Below, piece by piece: positions 23,801 to 35,215 of a DNA stretch of 64,000 bases. The notes under the pieces are model-generated. The model did not search any database. It was not told the origin of the DNA and saw nothing but the letters and a program-made list of their open reading frames with translations. Origin of the DNA: Canna indica (Eukaryota > Streptophyta > Magnoliopsida > Zingiberales > Cannaceae); the NCBI GenBank assembly GCA_034359265.1, contig CP136890.1, positions 80,377,501-80,441,500 of the forward strand. Reading direction: 5' to 3'. The position numbers were made by a program, and so were the translations under genes. How positions within the stretch are numbered: position 1 is the first letter of the stretch; each line of letters begins with the position of its first letter.

Positions 23801-26655
23801 GCCCTGTCGGGCTGTCGGCCACAGAGCCGTTGGCAACGCCAACGGCATTGCCGTGACATACCGCCCGGTATCACCCATACCGGGCGGTATGAGCATATAC
23901 CGCCCATACCGGGCGGTATATGGCATCATACCGCCATATACCGCCCGGTATACACAATATACCCGGTTTTTTCAAATACCGGGTATATCGTATACCGGAA
24001 ATCTCAAATACCGGTAAATACCGGACTTACCGTACCGTTTCGGTCGAGATTTTAAACCTTATTTTAATGGTCAAAGTTGATTAAAATTTTCATCAATCAT
24101 CAAATTAGTTGTCATAGAGTTAAAAGCCGTCAATCAAAGGACAATCCCCACGCCCCCTTGTGGAACGTGGAGCACGGGTTCGGGTGACTTTCTTCTTTTT
24201 TGTCTTTTCATAGTTTTCCATTCCACTGAAGTTGCCTGCGGACTGGACTGGACAAAGAAAAGTGGGTGTGTTAAGTTAATGACACAACACTTTTCGTGCT
24301 TATTCATGTTTCTTGTAGCTCTTTTCAACTATCCCTTTAAAAAAAATCAACTATACCATTGGTCTAAGATTAAGGATTCATATACTGTGTTCTTTTGACT
24401 TCCAAGAAATCTTTTCTCTCTTTTACATTAATATATTTGTTGCTGCTGCTGCAAAAGAACTTTTCTTCTTTCTTGAAATTTTTTAGCAAAAAGGTAATAC
24501 ATTATTTATGGTTTTATTTGTGTTATACTGTTATCAACTAATTTGTGTTTGCGATAACGATTTTTGTGTGCTTGCACTCCTGATTTTGATATTTGGTTTT
24601 ATCTCTGTATTCAGGAATGCTTATAATATGGTTCTGCACAAGTATGGTGAAAAACTATACTCTGGACTTGTGACTACTTTAACATGGCATCTAACAGAAA
24701 TTGCAAAATCAATAGAAGATGCTAAAGGAGGCTTGTTCTTGGAGGAGCTTAACAGAAAATGGGGAGACCACAATAAGTCGTTGCAGATGATTCGAGACAT
24801 ACTAATGTACATGGATAGGACATTTGTTCCCAGTAGCCGCAAAACACCTGTTCATGAGCTTGGACTTAATCTCTGGAGGGATATCATTATCCATTCCAAC
24901 AAAATCCAGACTAGGTTATTGGATACCCTTCTTGACCTTATACACAGAGAGAGAATAGGCGAGGTAATAAATAGAGGGTTGATGAGGAATGTAACAAAAA
25001 TGCTAATGGATCTTGGGTCCTTTGTGTATGAAGAAGATTTCGAGAAGCCCTTTTTAGAGGTTTCAGCTAGTTTTTACAGTGGTGAATCTCAACAACTCAT
25101 TGAGTGTTGTGATTGTGGTGAGTATCTTAGGAAAGCCGAGAGACGGCTTAGTGAAGAGATGGAAAGGGTCTCGCACTACTTGGATGCCTCAAGTGAAGTA
25201 AAGATAACAAATGTAGTGGAGGGTGAGATGATTTCCAACCACATGCAGAGATTGGTGCATATGGAAAATTCTGGAGTTGTGAATATGCTTGTAGAAGACA
25301 AGTACGAAGACTTGAGTAGAATGTACAATTTATTCCGCAGAGTTCCTGATGGGCTCTCAACAATTAGAGATGTCATGACTTCTCATCTTCGTGACACTGG
25401 AAAGCAGTTGGTTAGTGACCCTGAGAGACTGAAAGATCCTGTGGACTTTGTACAACATCTTTTGGATGAGAAGGATAAGTATGATAAGATAATCAGCAAA
25501 GCATTCAACAATGACAAGACTTTCCAAAATGCTTTGAATTCTTCATTTGAGTACTTCATTAATTTAAACAATAGGTCTCCTGAGTTCATATCATTGTATG
25601 TTGATGATAAGCTTCGTAAAGGGCTCAAAGGCGTTAGTGAAGAGGATGTGGAAGTTATCCTGGACAAAGTGATGATGCTCTTCCGGTACTTGCAGGAGAA
25701 GGATGTGTTTGAGAAATATTACAAACAACACTTGGCAAAGCGGCTTCTATCAGGAAAAACTGTATCTGATGATGCTGAGAGAAGTATGATTGTCAAGCTC
25801 AAGACAGAATGTGGGTATCAGTTCACTTCTAAATTGGAAGGCATGTTTACAGACATGAAAACCTCCATAGATACAATGCAAGGATTCTATGCTAGTCCAT
25901 ATTGTGAGATTGGAGACGGCCCCACCCTTGCTGTGCAAGTTCTCACAACTGGCTCATGGCCAACACAGCCTAGTGCACCTTGCAACCTTCCAGCAGAAAT
26001 TCTTGGTATTTGTGAAAGGTTTCGAACATACTACCTTGGTACTCATACTGGGCGTAGATTGACATGGCAAACAAATATGGGAACAGCTGATATTAGGGCA
26101 ATATTTGGCAACGGTCAGAAGCATGAGCTGAATGTTTCTACTTACCAGATGTGTATTCTTATGCTCTTCAATTCAGCAGATAGGTTGACTTACAAAGAAA
26201 TAGAACAAGCTACAGAGATTCCAGCACCAGATCTGAAACGTTGTCTTCAGTCGCTTGCTTGTGTCAAGGGTAAGAATGTCCTCCGTAAGGATCCAATGAG
26301 CAAGGACATAGCTGAGGATGATGCTTTCCACTTCAATGACAAATTCATGAGCAAGTTCATTAAAGTGAAGATAGGGACCGTGGCAGCACAAAAGGAATCT
26401 GAGCCAGAGAAGCAGGAAACTCGCCAAAGAGTGGAGGAAGATAGAAAACCTCAGATCGAAGCTGCCATTGTGAGAATTATGAAATCCAGAAAGGTGTTAG
26501 ACCATAACACCATTGTAACTGAGGTGACATCACAATTGCAATCTCGCTTCTTGCCCAACCCGGTTGTCATAAAAAAGCGAATAGAGTCTCTAATTGAACG
26601 GGAGTTCTTAGAAAGAGATAAAACTGACAGGAAATTATACCGGTATCTTGCTTGA
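17820..26655 (+). CDS. CUL3: Cullin-3 (CUL3), scaffold of BTB-CUL3-RBX1 ubiquitin ligases
   Basis: Two coding exons: 17820-17980 and 24615-26655 (161 + 2041 nt = 733 residues plus TGA). The junction AG|G restores the arginine in ELYRNAYNMVLHK. The start is MSAQKKRTFKIEAFKHRV, the standard plant CUL3 N-terminus. Exon 1 and early exon 2 encode the BTB-adaptor-binding N-terminal cullin repeats; the cullin homology domain includes YLQEKDVFEKYYKQHLAKRL and GMFTDMKTS; the C-terminus has the neddylation signature IVRIMKSRKVLDHN (modified lysine about residue 677) and ends DRKLYRYLA. Length and colinearity match Arabidopsis CUL3 (about 732 aa) with no frameshift or stop. Plant CUL3 recruits BTB proteins and RBX1 to ubiquitinate substrates in nucleus and cytosol. 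Exon 1 is GC-rich, exon 2 is not. The single intron holds a hAT transposon but its splice sites (GTATTC, TATTCAG) are present. Confidence 0.97.
20247..23549 (-). pseudogene. hAT transposase (zf-BED, DUF659, hAT dimerisation), disabled
   Basis: Start MAPKSQADPAW at 23549. Exon 1 (to about 22190) encodes a BED-type finger (HWQCLHCNMISRGGGITRLKQHL) and DUF659 (CTLMCDSWTGPTRMSIINF, TDNGANFKR, WTPCAAHCVDLM). Later exons, roughly 22133-21721, 21637-21429 and 21349-20247, give GATRFATNFIALRSLQQ, SAYYLNPAYQY-like sequence and the C-terminal dimerisation motif (SSGCERNWSTFSLIHTKPRNRL), then a long acidic/serine-rich tail ending at 20247. Two in-frame stops lie in the hinge, TGA at 23171-23169 and TAA at 23093-23091, and the donor after RKFT appears lost. 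It is recognisable along its full length but not translatable as one protein. Confidence 0.88.
23720..24045 (-). repeat. Palindromic subterminal repeats of the hAT element
   Basis: Repeated ATACCGCCCGGTAT and ATACCGGGCGGTAT palindromes fill this stretch (for example 23727-23785, 23865-23950), with a larger inverted repeat built around GCCGACAGCCCTGTCGGGCTGTCGG near 23793-23821. A shorter set (CGGTACCGGTACATACCGGTACC) lies at the opposite end, 20065-20120. Such motifs are candidate transposase-binding sites. Confidence 0.8.
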
Positions 26656-26950
26656 ATGTTTTACTGGATAATTAGTATGCAAATTCCTGCGATGTGTCCT
26701 TTGTTGTTCTCTCGTTATGCCTTGCTTTCTGGTATGTCTTTATTTTACTACTACTCGAAAACATTTCAAGTTATAGTTTCTACTAGATTTCTTAAACAAG
26801 TCATTCTGCTATATACATGTATGTGTGTGCACGTGCCTTCAGCTACTTTTCTTCTTGGTATTGCTTCAACTATTCACCATTTATCTTTCGAGGATCATGC
26901 CCCGTCTGATGTTGCATTTGAATATGTGGACTTGGTCTGAATTGGTCAGG
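26656..26950 (+). other. CUL3 3' flank / probable 3' UTR
   Basis: AT- and T-rich sequence following the TGA, with no domain-bearing frame. No unambiguous AATAAA was found, so the poly-A site is unplaced. The Copia LTR begins about 340 bp after the stop codon. Confidence 0.4.
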
Positions 26951-26991
26951 GTTTTCCAAAAATTGTGCCCAAAACAATTGTGATATTTTGG

Positions 26992-27297
26992 TGCGATGAA
27001 GTGTGTACTTGATGAAGATATACAGTACACGCAGGGACTTGAAAGCGCGAAGGAAAAATGGAAATGTATTCAAAAATGAAAATTGAATCAAATACAGCCA
27101 AGCCAAACTCAGGGTTTCATTTGTTACATCTGAAATTTGTTTATTTAATATCCTAATTACCAAAACGAAAAGACCATTACACCTAGGTAAAATTTACATA
27201 TTTTATTCTCGCTGATGGGTATTTTAGTAATCTTATATTCATCTTCATCCTCGTTCCATTCCTGCATATGTTTGTTGTTTCATCCGCTCATTTCCCA
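26992..27297 (-). repeat. Copia 3' LTR (left copy)
   Basis: Homologous to 32349-32691. A purine-rich stretch on the minus strand (from CTCTTTCCAACACCCCC, 27299 onward) is a possible polypurine tract just upstream of it. Exact ends are approximate. Confidence 0.65.
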
Positions 27298-27299
27298 GC

Positions 27300-30200
27300 T
27301 CTTTCCAACACCCCCACAAGTTGGGAGATGATAAAAGATTGCTCATTCCCAACTTGCTTAGGTTGTGATGATGTTGTTGTGGTGTTGATGCCTTTGTTGA
27401 CAAATATCAGTTGGTTGCAGCTTGCCAAAGATGTAAACTGGCTCAACCAACCCTTGCAAATATTTCTCTCTCACATAATAGTAGTCAACCTCTAAGTGTT
27501 TCGTTCTTTCATAAAACATAGGGTTGACAGTTGATGCGCATTGTGTTCTGATTATTACAATAGATTGAAACAAATTAATTTACTTTAGTATTCAGTTCGG
27601 TTAGTAATCTGATTACCCATAAAACTTCTACAGTGACACTCGACATGGCCCTGAACTCAGTCTCAGTGCTGGAACGACTCACTGTAGCTTATTTTTTGTA
27701 TTTCCAAGTTATCAGAGATCCTCCGAATTTGACTAACTAGTGGCAGATTTCTTGGTGATGCTGCATCCATCCCCATCTGCATCGTTGTAGGCTGCCAAGA
27801 GCAATTCAGCCTCGAGGGGTAAAACTATCCCAATCCAGGTGCCCCTTTCAGGTACCTCAATATTTTCATAGTTGCCTTGTGATGAGATTGTTTGGGTGTA
27901 TTAGTGAACTGACTTAAGTAATGGTCTGCAAACATTATACGTGGCATTGTCATAGTTACACGGAGTAACTTTCCAATTAACCTTCTATATGCTTCAACAT
28001 CATTGACTAAAATGTAAGGTTCTTTGAATCAAGCTTCTACTGCATAGGTGTATTAGAGGGTTTGCAATTCTCCAACCCCATTTCTTTCAACATGTCTACC
28101 ACTTATTTCCTTTGGCATAAATGTATCCTTGAATCTGTTCTTTGCATTCCAGTCCTAAAAATTATGTCAAGTTGCCAAAGTCTCTTATTTTGAATTCTTG
28201 GTTGAGACTTCTTTTCATCTTACTGATCTCATCACAATCATCACCAGTCATTACAATATCATCTACGTACACTGATATCATTGCAATTTTGCCATCTCAT
28301 TTCTTAACAAATAAACATGAGTCTAATGCACATTGCTTGTAGCCTTGGCTTATAATGCTTGACGATAATTTGGAGTACCATTGTCTTCCTACCTATTTAA
28401 GGCCATATAAGGATTTTAGAAGCTCAGATACCCTATGGTCATTTGGTTCACCATATCCTAGGGTTCTATCATGTAGACCTCATCTAGATCCCCATGCAAA
28501 TAGGCATTACTCACATCCAATTGGTGTAGTGGTCATTCCTTGGCAACTGCAAGTGCTATCAATGTTCTGATGGTTGCCATTTTTGAAATTAGCGTATAAG
28601 TTTCACGGTAACCCACTTGTTCTCTTTGGGTGAACTCTTTGGCAACTGGGATTTGTGTTTTTCTACACCCCTATCAGGTTTAAATTTTGTTTTAAATACA
28701 CACTTGCAGCCAACTACTGACTTGCCTGGAGGTAATTCAACTAATTCTCAGGTATTGTTAGTCTCTAGGGCTTCAAATTCTAATTGCATAGATTTTATCC
28801 AAGATGGATCCTTATAAGCAGTGGCATGTGAATTTGGCTCTTGGTGTGTATCAATGATGGCTAAAAGGGCCTTGTGTTCAGTAGGAATGTTGTGTAGGCT
28901 CAAGAAGTCAGATAGTGGATAAGGACTAGTTCTGTGGTTTTGATTCTCTCTTGGTTTGGGTATGGTTGGTGATAACATACTACAATTATACTCATGGAGC
29001 TTTGCAGGTCTTCTCACTATCCTTTGGCTTTTTCTCGTGGTTGGTTCAACAAGTGGTGGTATGTATTGACTTGTAGTTTGGTTTTCAATTTTAGAAGTGT
29101 TATCATTTTTATGTTTAGGTACTTGTTCATTGGACTCATCAATGACACTTCTATGTACTTTTGTGGATGATTGCACTATTTTATTAGAATTCTGATTTGA
29201 GTTTGGAACACTTATTTCATCGGTATTCATTGGTTCATTCTCAACAACGGATGGAAGAGGGAATATTGTTTTGTGCATGACTCCAGTATCAAAAGGAAAC
29301 ACATGCTCTACAAACTTGATATCTCTAGATATGATAATAGACTGAGTTTTGAGATTATAAGCCTTGTACTTCTTTTTCCCATAAGGATACCCAATAAATA
29401 CTCCTCCATTAGCTTTAGGTTCGAACTTGTTTCTACCACCCTTGAGAGTACTAGTATAGCATAAATAACCAAAGGCTTGAGATGACTTATCTCTGGTTCC
29501 TTTTGATAGAGAAGTTTGTAGGGTCGACTTTGATTACCCAACATAGGACTAGGTAATCTATTGTTGAGATAAGTGGTTGTCAACAAACAATCTCCCCAAA
29601 AGTTTTTTGGTAACTTGGAGTGAAATTTAAGGCTTCTAGCAACTTGTAGTAGATGCCTATACTTTCTTTCTACTAAGAAATTTTATCGTGAAGTTTCCAC
29701 ACAAGAGATTTGATGGAGGATTCCATGTTTGGTCAAAAAATCATTGAGAGTGGAGTTGAAAAATTCACTATCATTATCATTTCGAATAGTTTTGATGGTT
29801 TTTGAAAATTGTGTCGGTACCATCCTAATGAAATCTATAAGGATGTTGGGTACTTAAGATTCAAAGGTGAATAAGTATATCCAACAACTCATAGTGTAAT
29901 AATCTATTATAATAAGAAAATAGGAACAACCATTATAGGTGGGCACTTTATGAGGACCCCAAATATCACAATTGATTAAGTCAAATGGAAACAATGATTT
30001 ATTCATACTAGGAACATTGCTAAGTTTACATTGCTTTGCAAGTAGACAAATGTTGCAAAAAAAAAAAAAAAAAACCCAAAAACATTGCTAAGTTTAGAAA
30101 TTTTGCTAGCTAGATAATATTTTCATTCTGGAGATGAACATGTGTCCTAGTTTAATATGCCACAAGGCATGACTGTCAAGTATAGCAGATAAATTATTTG

Positions 30201-32259
30201 GACGAGTTATGGGATTACATGCAATTCTATGAGCTCCCTCCATCATGTATCATTTCTGGCTCTATCAGTCCCCAAAACCTTCTTCGTTACTAAGTCCTGG
30301 ATAACAACAGTTTGAGGGTTAAACTCAACATAACAATTCATTTATTCAGTCAATTTTCTTATTGACAGAAGATTGAAATGAAAAATAGGCACATCTGGTA
30401 CATCATTGAGCGGAACATGTTTGGTTAGGTATACAGTTCCTGAATGAGACACAAGAATTGTTTCACCAGTAGGTAAGAGAATTTTGTCGTTGGGTTTCAA
30501 TTTGCAAGGGTTATCAAGTATGGTGGGGCTATTGGTTATATGGTCGGTGGTCCCACTATCCAGAATTCAAAACTTGGATAAATTTAACGCATTAGAGTTA
30601 GAGTTTATACCTACCATATTCACCAAATGAGCTCGGTGAGCTCGTGCTCCTTTCTGACAAAGCAAATTCAACATTGTGTTGAACAATGTATTACACTGTT
30701 CTTTGGAAATGCCTCCATGCTTTTTGTTGGTCCCCTCATCATTTCCACCCTTGGCTGAGTTCTCTTCACAATTGTCTCTTGATGATGTTGTATGTACATG
30801 ATTAATTTGCTTTGCATTCCTAGTGTATCTGCCTCCTCAGTATACTTCTGCTTGCCTTTGTAAAATTTATGTCCGGGAGGATAACCATTCAATTTATAAC
30901 AGTTCTCCCTTGTCTTTTTTGCTATGTTTTGGTGCCGTGTATCTGCCTCCTCTATTTCCACTTACAGCATCTGATACACACTACTCAAAGCTATACTCTC
31001 CACTGTTGAGTTAGTATTTGTTCCAAACTATCTTTGCAACTCCTCTTGCTCCAACATAGCATATATTTGATTGGTATCAGGAAGGGGCTTCATGGTCAAA
31101 ATTTGACCCCTAATTCCTATGTACACTTCATTCGGTCCCATGAGGAATTGTCTAAGACATCTTCTCCATCTACTTTCCTAACAAAGCTAGTAATTATAGT
31201 TGCTTCTGTTTGTATTTAACACATCCATCTCATCCAGGGATGGCAATAACACATGTTTAAGCTGGTATCATAGATATTTACCCGTTTATGACGGGTATTG
31301 GGGTTAATATTTTATTTACGGGGATATCGTGGATAATTTTTTTACTCGTTTATTATATGAGGCAGGTACGAATATTATAGTACCCGTATCCTCGGGTACC
31401 CGCTACCCACAAATATAAGTATAATTAAAAAACTACCATTACATACATAAACTAAAAAACTCTATTTTTTAAAAAAATCTTAGAACTTATGTTGTTGTTA
31501 ACATTTATTCCATTATTGTGTGTTTGAATTTTAATAAAATATTGTAATTTATGATTTTCAAATTGTCATGGATACTCGCAAATATCCGCGGGGATCTGTC
31601 CCCCTTGGTGGGTAACCATTTCTGATACCCGCAGGGAATTAAACAGGTATGTGTATCATATATCTTTAACGGGGCGGGTAGCGGGGAGGCATCCCCCGTA
31701 CCCGTCCCATCCCGTTGACATCCCTAATCTCATCCCATAAAGCCTTTAATTTGATATAATAGGCTGAAATGGACTGATTTCCTTATCTCGTTGTACAGAT
31801 ATGCATTTATATATCGAAGATTCGAGGTTCATTTCCCCTTCCGAATTGATCCTCTAAATCTGACTACATCTCAGCTATTGTTGTTTTAGAATAAATCACA
31901 CTGGAGCATAGGTTCGGTGCAATGGATTGTAGTATCCATGATGGAACCATATCATTGTAGCATCTCCATTGCCTATATTTAGATGTCGCCTCATCCAGCG
32001 AAACTAGGGTTCCGTATGGGAATCCAACTTTGTTGTTGGCTGACAGGGATATGATCATGGATTCCTTCAAGGTCAAATAGTTCTCATGACCAATCAATTG
32101 TACTGACATGAGATTCATACATGGATGATCATTCCGGACAAAGGTGTACGGATCGTCTTCGATCTTTGCATCTCCATTGATTGATCCACTGTCTAGTCGA
32201 AACTGTGACTCCCCAACCATGGATCTAGCGGCTCCTGCCGACATGCGATTCCTTTCCAC
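27300..32259 (-). pseudogene. Copia gag-pol polyprotein, heavily degraded
   Basis: Minus-strand pieces in order: gag from MERNRMSAGAARSM at 32259 (DHPCMNLMSVQLIGHENY, WRCYNDMVPSWILQSIAP); a CYKLNGYPPGHKF motif near 30890; a protease region around 30570-30360; integrase and its C-terminal linker (TTTYLNNRLPSPML near 29580; RKSQRIVRRPAKLHEYN near 29020); reverse transcriptase with ISVYVDDIVMTGDD near 28280-28240; and RNase H-like sequence toward 27750. Stops and shifts occur in every segment. An intact copy would encode all replication functions; none is intact here. Confidence 0.8.
31235..31726. mobile_element. hAT-type MITE, 492 bp
   Basis: Bounded by the 8-bp direct repeat ATCTCATC (31227-31234, 31727-31734). 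Termini are CAGGGATGGCAA and, inverted, TAGGGATGTCAA, the YAGGG pattern of hAT ends. The interior has GGGTACCCG-type motifs and no coding capacity. It sits between the gag and protease regions of the decayed Copia element. Confidence 0.88.
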
Positions 32260-32348
32260 TAGGGATTGATCGTAACTTCCAATCGAAGAGACTCACCCAC
32301 GATATATCGATGAAGCACCGGAGATTAGCAGGACTGCTTTGATACCAT

Positions 32349-32691
32349 GATGAAGTGTGTACATGTTGATGAAGATATACAGTACTTATAGGGGCCTGAA
32401 AGCGCGAAGGAAAAATGAAAATGTATTTAAAAATGGAAATTGAATCAAATAAAGTCAAACTCAACGCTATTTATAGCTTGGATCCTTATTCGTGATTAAT
32501 TTGTTACATCTGAAACCCGTTTATTTAATATCCATATTACTATCATGAAAAGACAATTACACATAGGTAAAATTTACATCTTTTATTCTCGTAGATGGGT
32601 ATTTTTAGTAATCTTCTATTCATCTTCGTCCTCGTTCAATTATCGCGTCTATCTGTAGCTTCATCAGCTCATTTCCCTGTTGTGCACAACA
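32349..32691 (-). repeat. Copia 5' LTR (right copy)
   Basis: Starts TGATGAAG next to the primer-binding site TGATACCA (plus-strand view) and ends near the 14-bp palindrome TGTTGTGCACAACA. It contains TATTTATAG near 32468 on the plus strand. Homologous to 26992-27297. Confidence 0.7.
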
Positions 32692-35016
32692 GGGAGAGTT
32701 TCCAACTGGTTGCTCCCTGTAATATCATAGATATTTAAATTTATTATTTATCCTCTTATGTGTGTTTGCCAGCCTAGCGGACTACTTCGTGGTCGAGCCG
32801 AGTTGACTCATGGTCCGGAGCGAGCTTGCAAGCTCGGGTAAGTAGGATATGAATTTATGAATTTTAGGCTTGGGTAGTTGAAATTATTTAATTTGATGTT
32901 GTGTATGCATAATTGTTAATTATGTTCATGTGGGTGTATTTAATTAATTGCTTGTGATTTATTAGAATAAGTTTAATTAAATTAATTAAGTCTATCGGGT
33001 TAGCGGATTTGGTTTTGGCTTAAGGTGGATGCGGGTTTTGGATTAAGATGTTTAAAGGGTTAGGGATGAGGAGGGAGTATAAAACCCCCTCCTCATAGCT
33101 TGTGGCTCTTATTTTTGGAGCCACCCAAAGAATTGAGAAAGGGAGCCAGCCGCCAGCCCCCTTTCCCTTTTCTCCTTGGAGCCGCCGCCACCCAAAGCCG
33201 AGCTGAGCCGCCTGCTTTCTCTTCTTCTTCCTCTCCTCCTTTCTTTCCTTTGGAGCCGAGAGGAGCCAGCCGAAGCCAGCCCCTCTCCTTCCCCTCTCTC
33301 CCTCTCTCCAAGCCGGCGGCTTGGAGTGAGCCGCCGCCCCCTTGTCCCCTTTTCTTGAGTCGATCCACCACCCTTTTGAAGCCGGATTCGAGGGCCGTCG
33401 TCCGAGATTTCTTCTTTAATCTTTTTTTCAATTAAGATGAGTGGTTTACCCTCTCTCTTCGGGATTTTAATCGGATTCTTGAAGCCGTTCTTGACGGCTT
33501 GGTATTTATGCTTTGTTCTTGATTTATTCTTCGAGTTCTTGTCGTGTTCTTCGGAGTTTGTGCTTGGGAAGACCCGAATATCTCCCCTATGTGGATCAGC
33601 AGCCCTAGGACAAACCTAGGGGTGCTCAGCCAAGGGGGGAACCGAGGTGGCCCTCAAGGTGTTCGATGAAAAGCCCGAATGAGTTTTCTTATTTCCTTGA
33701 TATGCAAATCTTGATCTATATATTCTCCTAATTTGGGTTCTTGAATTGTGGATTGCATGCTTAGAATTAAATCTGGGATTTTTGTGTAGAAATCATGTGG
33801 TAGGATTAAGATCTTGATATTGATGCCTTAAGGATCCTTGAGAAGGGGGTTCTTGATCTTAATGCTTGCTTCTTGATTTAAGTATTGTGGGTTCTTGTTA
33901 ATCTTGATTAAAAGCATGATTTCTGTGAACTAAATCTTGAGATTAGTATTCTGTCCTAATGATAATTTAGGGGTTAATTTCTGTTAATTTTTTGAATTTA
34001 TTTCATAGTATGCTGAAAATTGCTGGAATTTTATGCTGAGATGATGAATCTGTGCTGATTTTAGTTTGTTTTCTGTTGTGTGTGTGTTTCTACGAATATA
34101 GTCGTGTAACCTATCGTTTCAACTAGAAAATATAGTTTGGAAACATAGGACACACTTTGGAGACTAGATTTGGATTAGATTCACCAGTACAGAGCAGAAC
34201 AGTAAGCTAAAACAAAACACTAATCTTGGTTATCTAAATTTTAATTATATAATTAAAATTTGGTTAAGGGTGAGCATACTCTGTTATGAACCAATTTATA
34301 AAGTATGCATGAAATAAAACCACACGGGTTCATGACATTACGGGTCTAGGAGTTGGGGTCGGGTTTTGGAGTGTTGAGACACTTTCCAATAGGATCACCC
34401 CTAAGACACCGTAGGAGAGTTATGACTTAGGTCATGGTGCGCCATATTTTATAAATGACGGAGAGGCTCGTTGAGGAGCCGAATTGCGGGCTAGGCTTGG
34501 GAGGTTGGATGAATAATTCCCAACCAGTGGAATAAGTTCGAAGGGCCTTTCTCGATTCTTCCGGTTTGGCCTCGTGGAATAAGTTTGGAGGGCATATCCG
34601 ATTATTCCCGAGGTGTTTTTAAAGGGGTAAGTTCGGATGGACGAATCCCGATTACTTCTACGTTATTTATTGGAACAAGTTCGGGTGAGCAAATCCTGAT
34701 TGTTCAGGTTTGGCCTTGTGGAATAAGTTCGGAGGGCATACCTGATTATCCCCGAGGTGATTTGAAGGAAAAGTTCGGAGGGACTTTCCCGATTATTCCT
34801 GTGATATTTTTAAGGAGTAAGCTCGGAGGGCCTACCTGATTACTCCTATGATATCTTAAAGGGGCAAGTTCTGATGGGTGAATCTCGATTGTCCCTACGC
34901 GTCTCGTGGAGCAAGTTCGGAAGGTCTTTCCCGATTGCTCCCAAGTTTCTTTATACTAGGATAAGTTCGGAGGGCCTTCCCGATTATCGTAGTATGTGTT
35001 GTTACCTTAGGACATG
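32692..35016. repeat. Unclassified repetitive region, probably LTR-retrotransposon derived
   Basis: Contains a TATA-like GAGTATAAAACC near 33075, a pyrimidine-rich leader-like block (33120-33360), AT-rich sequence, and a tandem block at 34490-35000. No coding domain was found; overlapping open frames at 33093-33435 on both strands are low-complexity. The pattern resembles a long Gypsy LTR, but no partner LTR or primer-binding site was recognised. Confidence 0.4.
34490..35000 (+). repeat. Degenerate tandem repeat, about 60-bp unit
   Basis: The phrase GGAATAAGTTCGGAGGGC followed by CCGATTATTCCCGAGGTG recurs roughly every 55-70 bp (for example at 34529, 34576, 34625, 34673, 34720, 34767, 34813, 34864, 34911, 34960), with many substitutions. 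Confidence 0.7.
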
Positions 35017-35215
35017 CACTACTGGAATAACGAGCATCAGCAACGGCTCCAACTGTTACTGAGCCATTGCTGAAAGACATCAGCAACGGCTTGCAATGGC
35101 ACGACCCGTTGCAACGCGATCATGGCAGAAACTCGCGTTGTTGATAACTTAGCAACGGCCGCTGCGGCTGTTGCTAATAACATTATCAGCAACGGTTCTG
35201 CGCACTTGGTAGTTA
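35017..35215 (+). mobile_element. CACTA terminal fragment
   Basis: Begins CACTACTGGAATAACG at 35017, followed by several GCAACGGC/GTTGC repeats to about 35200, the same subterminal signature as elements A-D. No matching right terminus or coding sequence follows, so this is a short fragment or severely deleted copy. Confidence 0.6.

Larger units (their letters stand above)
20049..24061 (-). mobile_element. hAT transposon inside CUL3 intron, complete ends
   Basis: Flanked by the 8-bp direct repeat TTTTAATG (20041-20048 and 24062-24069), the hAT target-site length. Inside, GGTTTAAAATCTCG at 20052 and its inverse near 24045-24058 form the terminal inverted repeats; the outer bases read CAT and TAA. 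Length is 4013 bp. It carries a BED-DUF659-dimerisation transposase gene on the minus strand, antisense to CUL3. Subterminal regions hold palindromic ACCGGGCGGT-type motifs and, at 20132-20155, a long T run. Confidence 0.92.
17981..24614 (+). other. CUL3 intron 1, 6.6 kb, containing a hAT element
   Basis: Donor GTATTC after ...GAGCTCTATAG and acceptor TATTCAG before GAATGCTTATAATATG. About 4.0 kb of it is the hAT transposon at 20049-24061; without that element the intron would be about 2.6 kb. The flanks (17981-20040, 24070-24614) are AT-rich with no gene recognised. Confidence 0.9.
26992..32691 (-). mobile_element. Ty1/Copia LTR retrotransposon, minus strand, decayed
   Basis: Two related sequences in the same orientation bound it: about 26992-27297 and about 32349-32691, both with GATGAAGTGTGTAC, GAAAGCGCGAAGGAAAAATG and TTTATTCTCG...GATGGGTATTTT. 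Just inside the right LTR the minus strand reads TGGTATCA (32341-32348), a tRNA-Met primer-binding site, which fixes orientation. The interior carries gag, protease, integrase, reverse transcriptase and RNase H fragments in Copia order. A 492-bp hAT MITE is inserted at 31235. The LTRs differ noticeably, so the insertion is old. Confidence 0.85.

Noticed and set aside
30057..30074. A run inside the Copia remnant as a retroposed insertion end
   Set aside because: The phrase ACATTGCTAAGTTTA occurs on both sides, but no inserted body is present; a local slippage duplication is simpler.
33093..33435. Overlapping 111-112 codon open frames on both strands
   Set aside because: Proline/serine-rich and arginine/glycine-rich mirror frames of a pyrimidine-rich leader-like block; no domain and no splice context.
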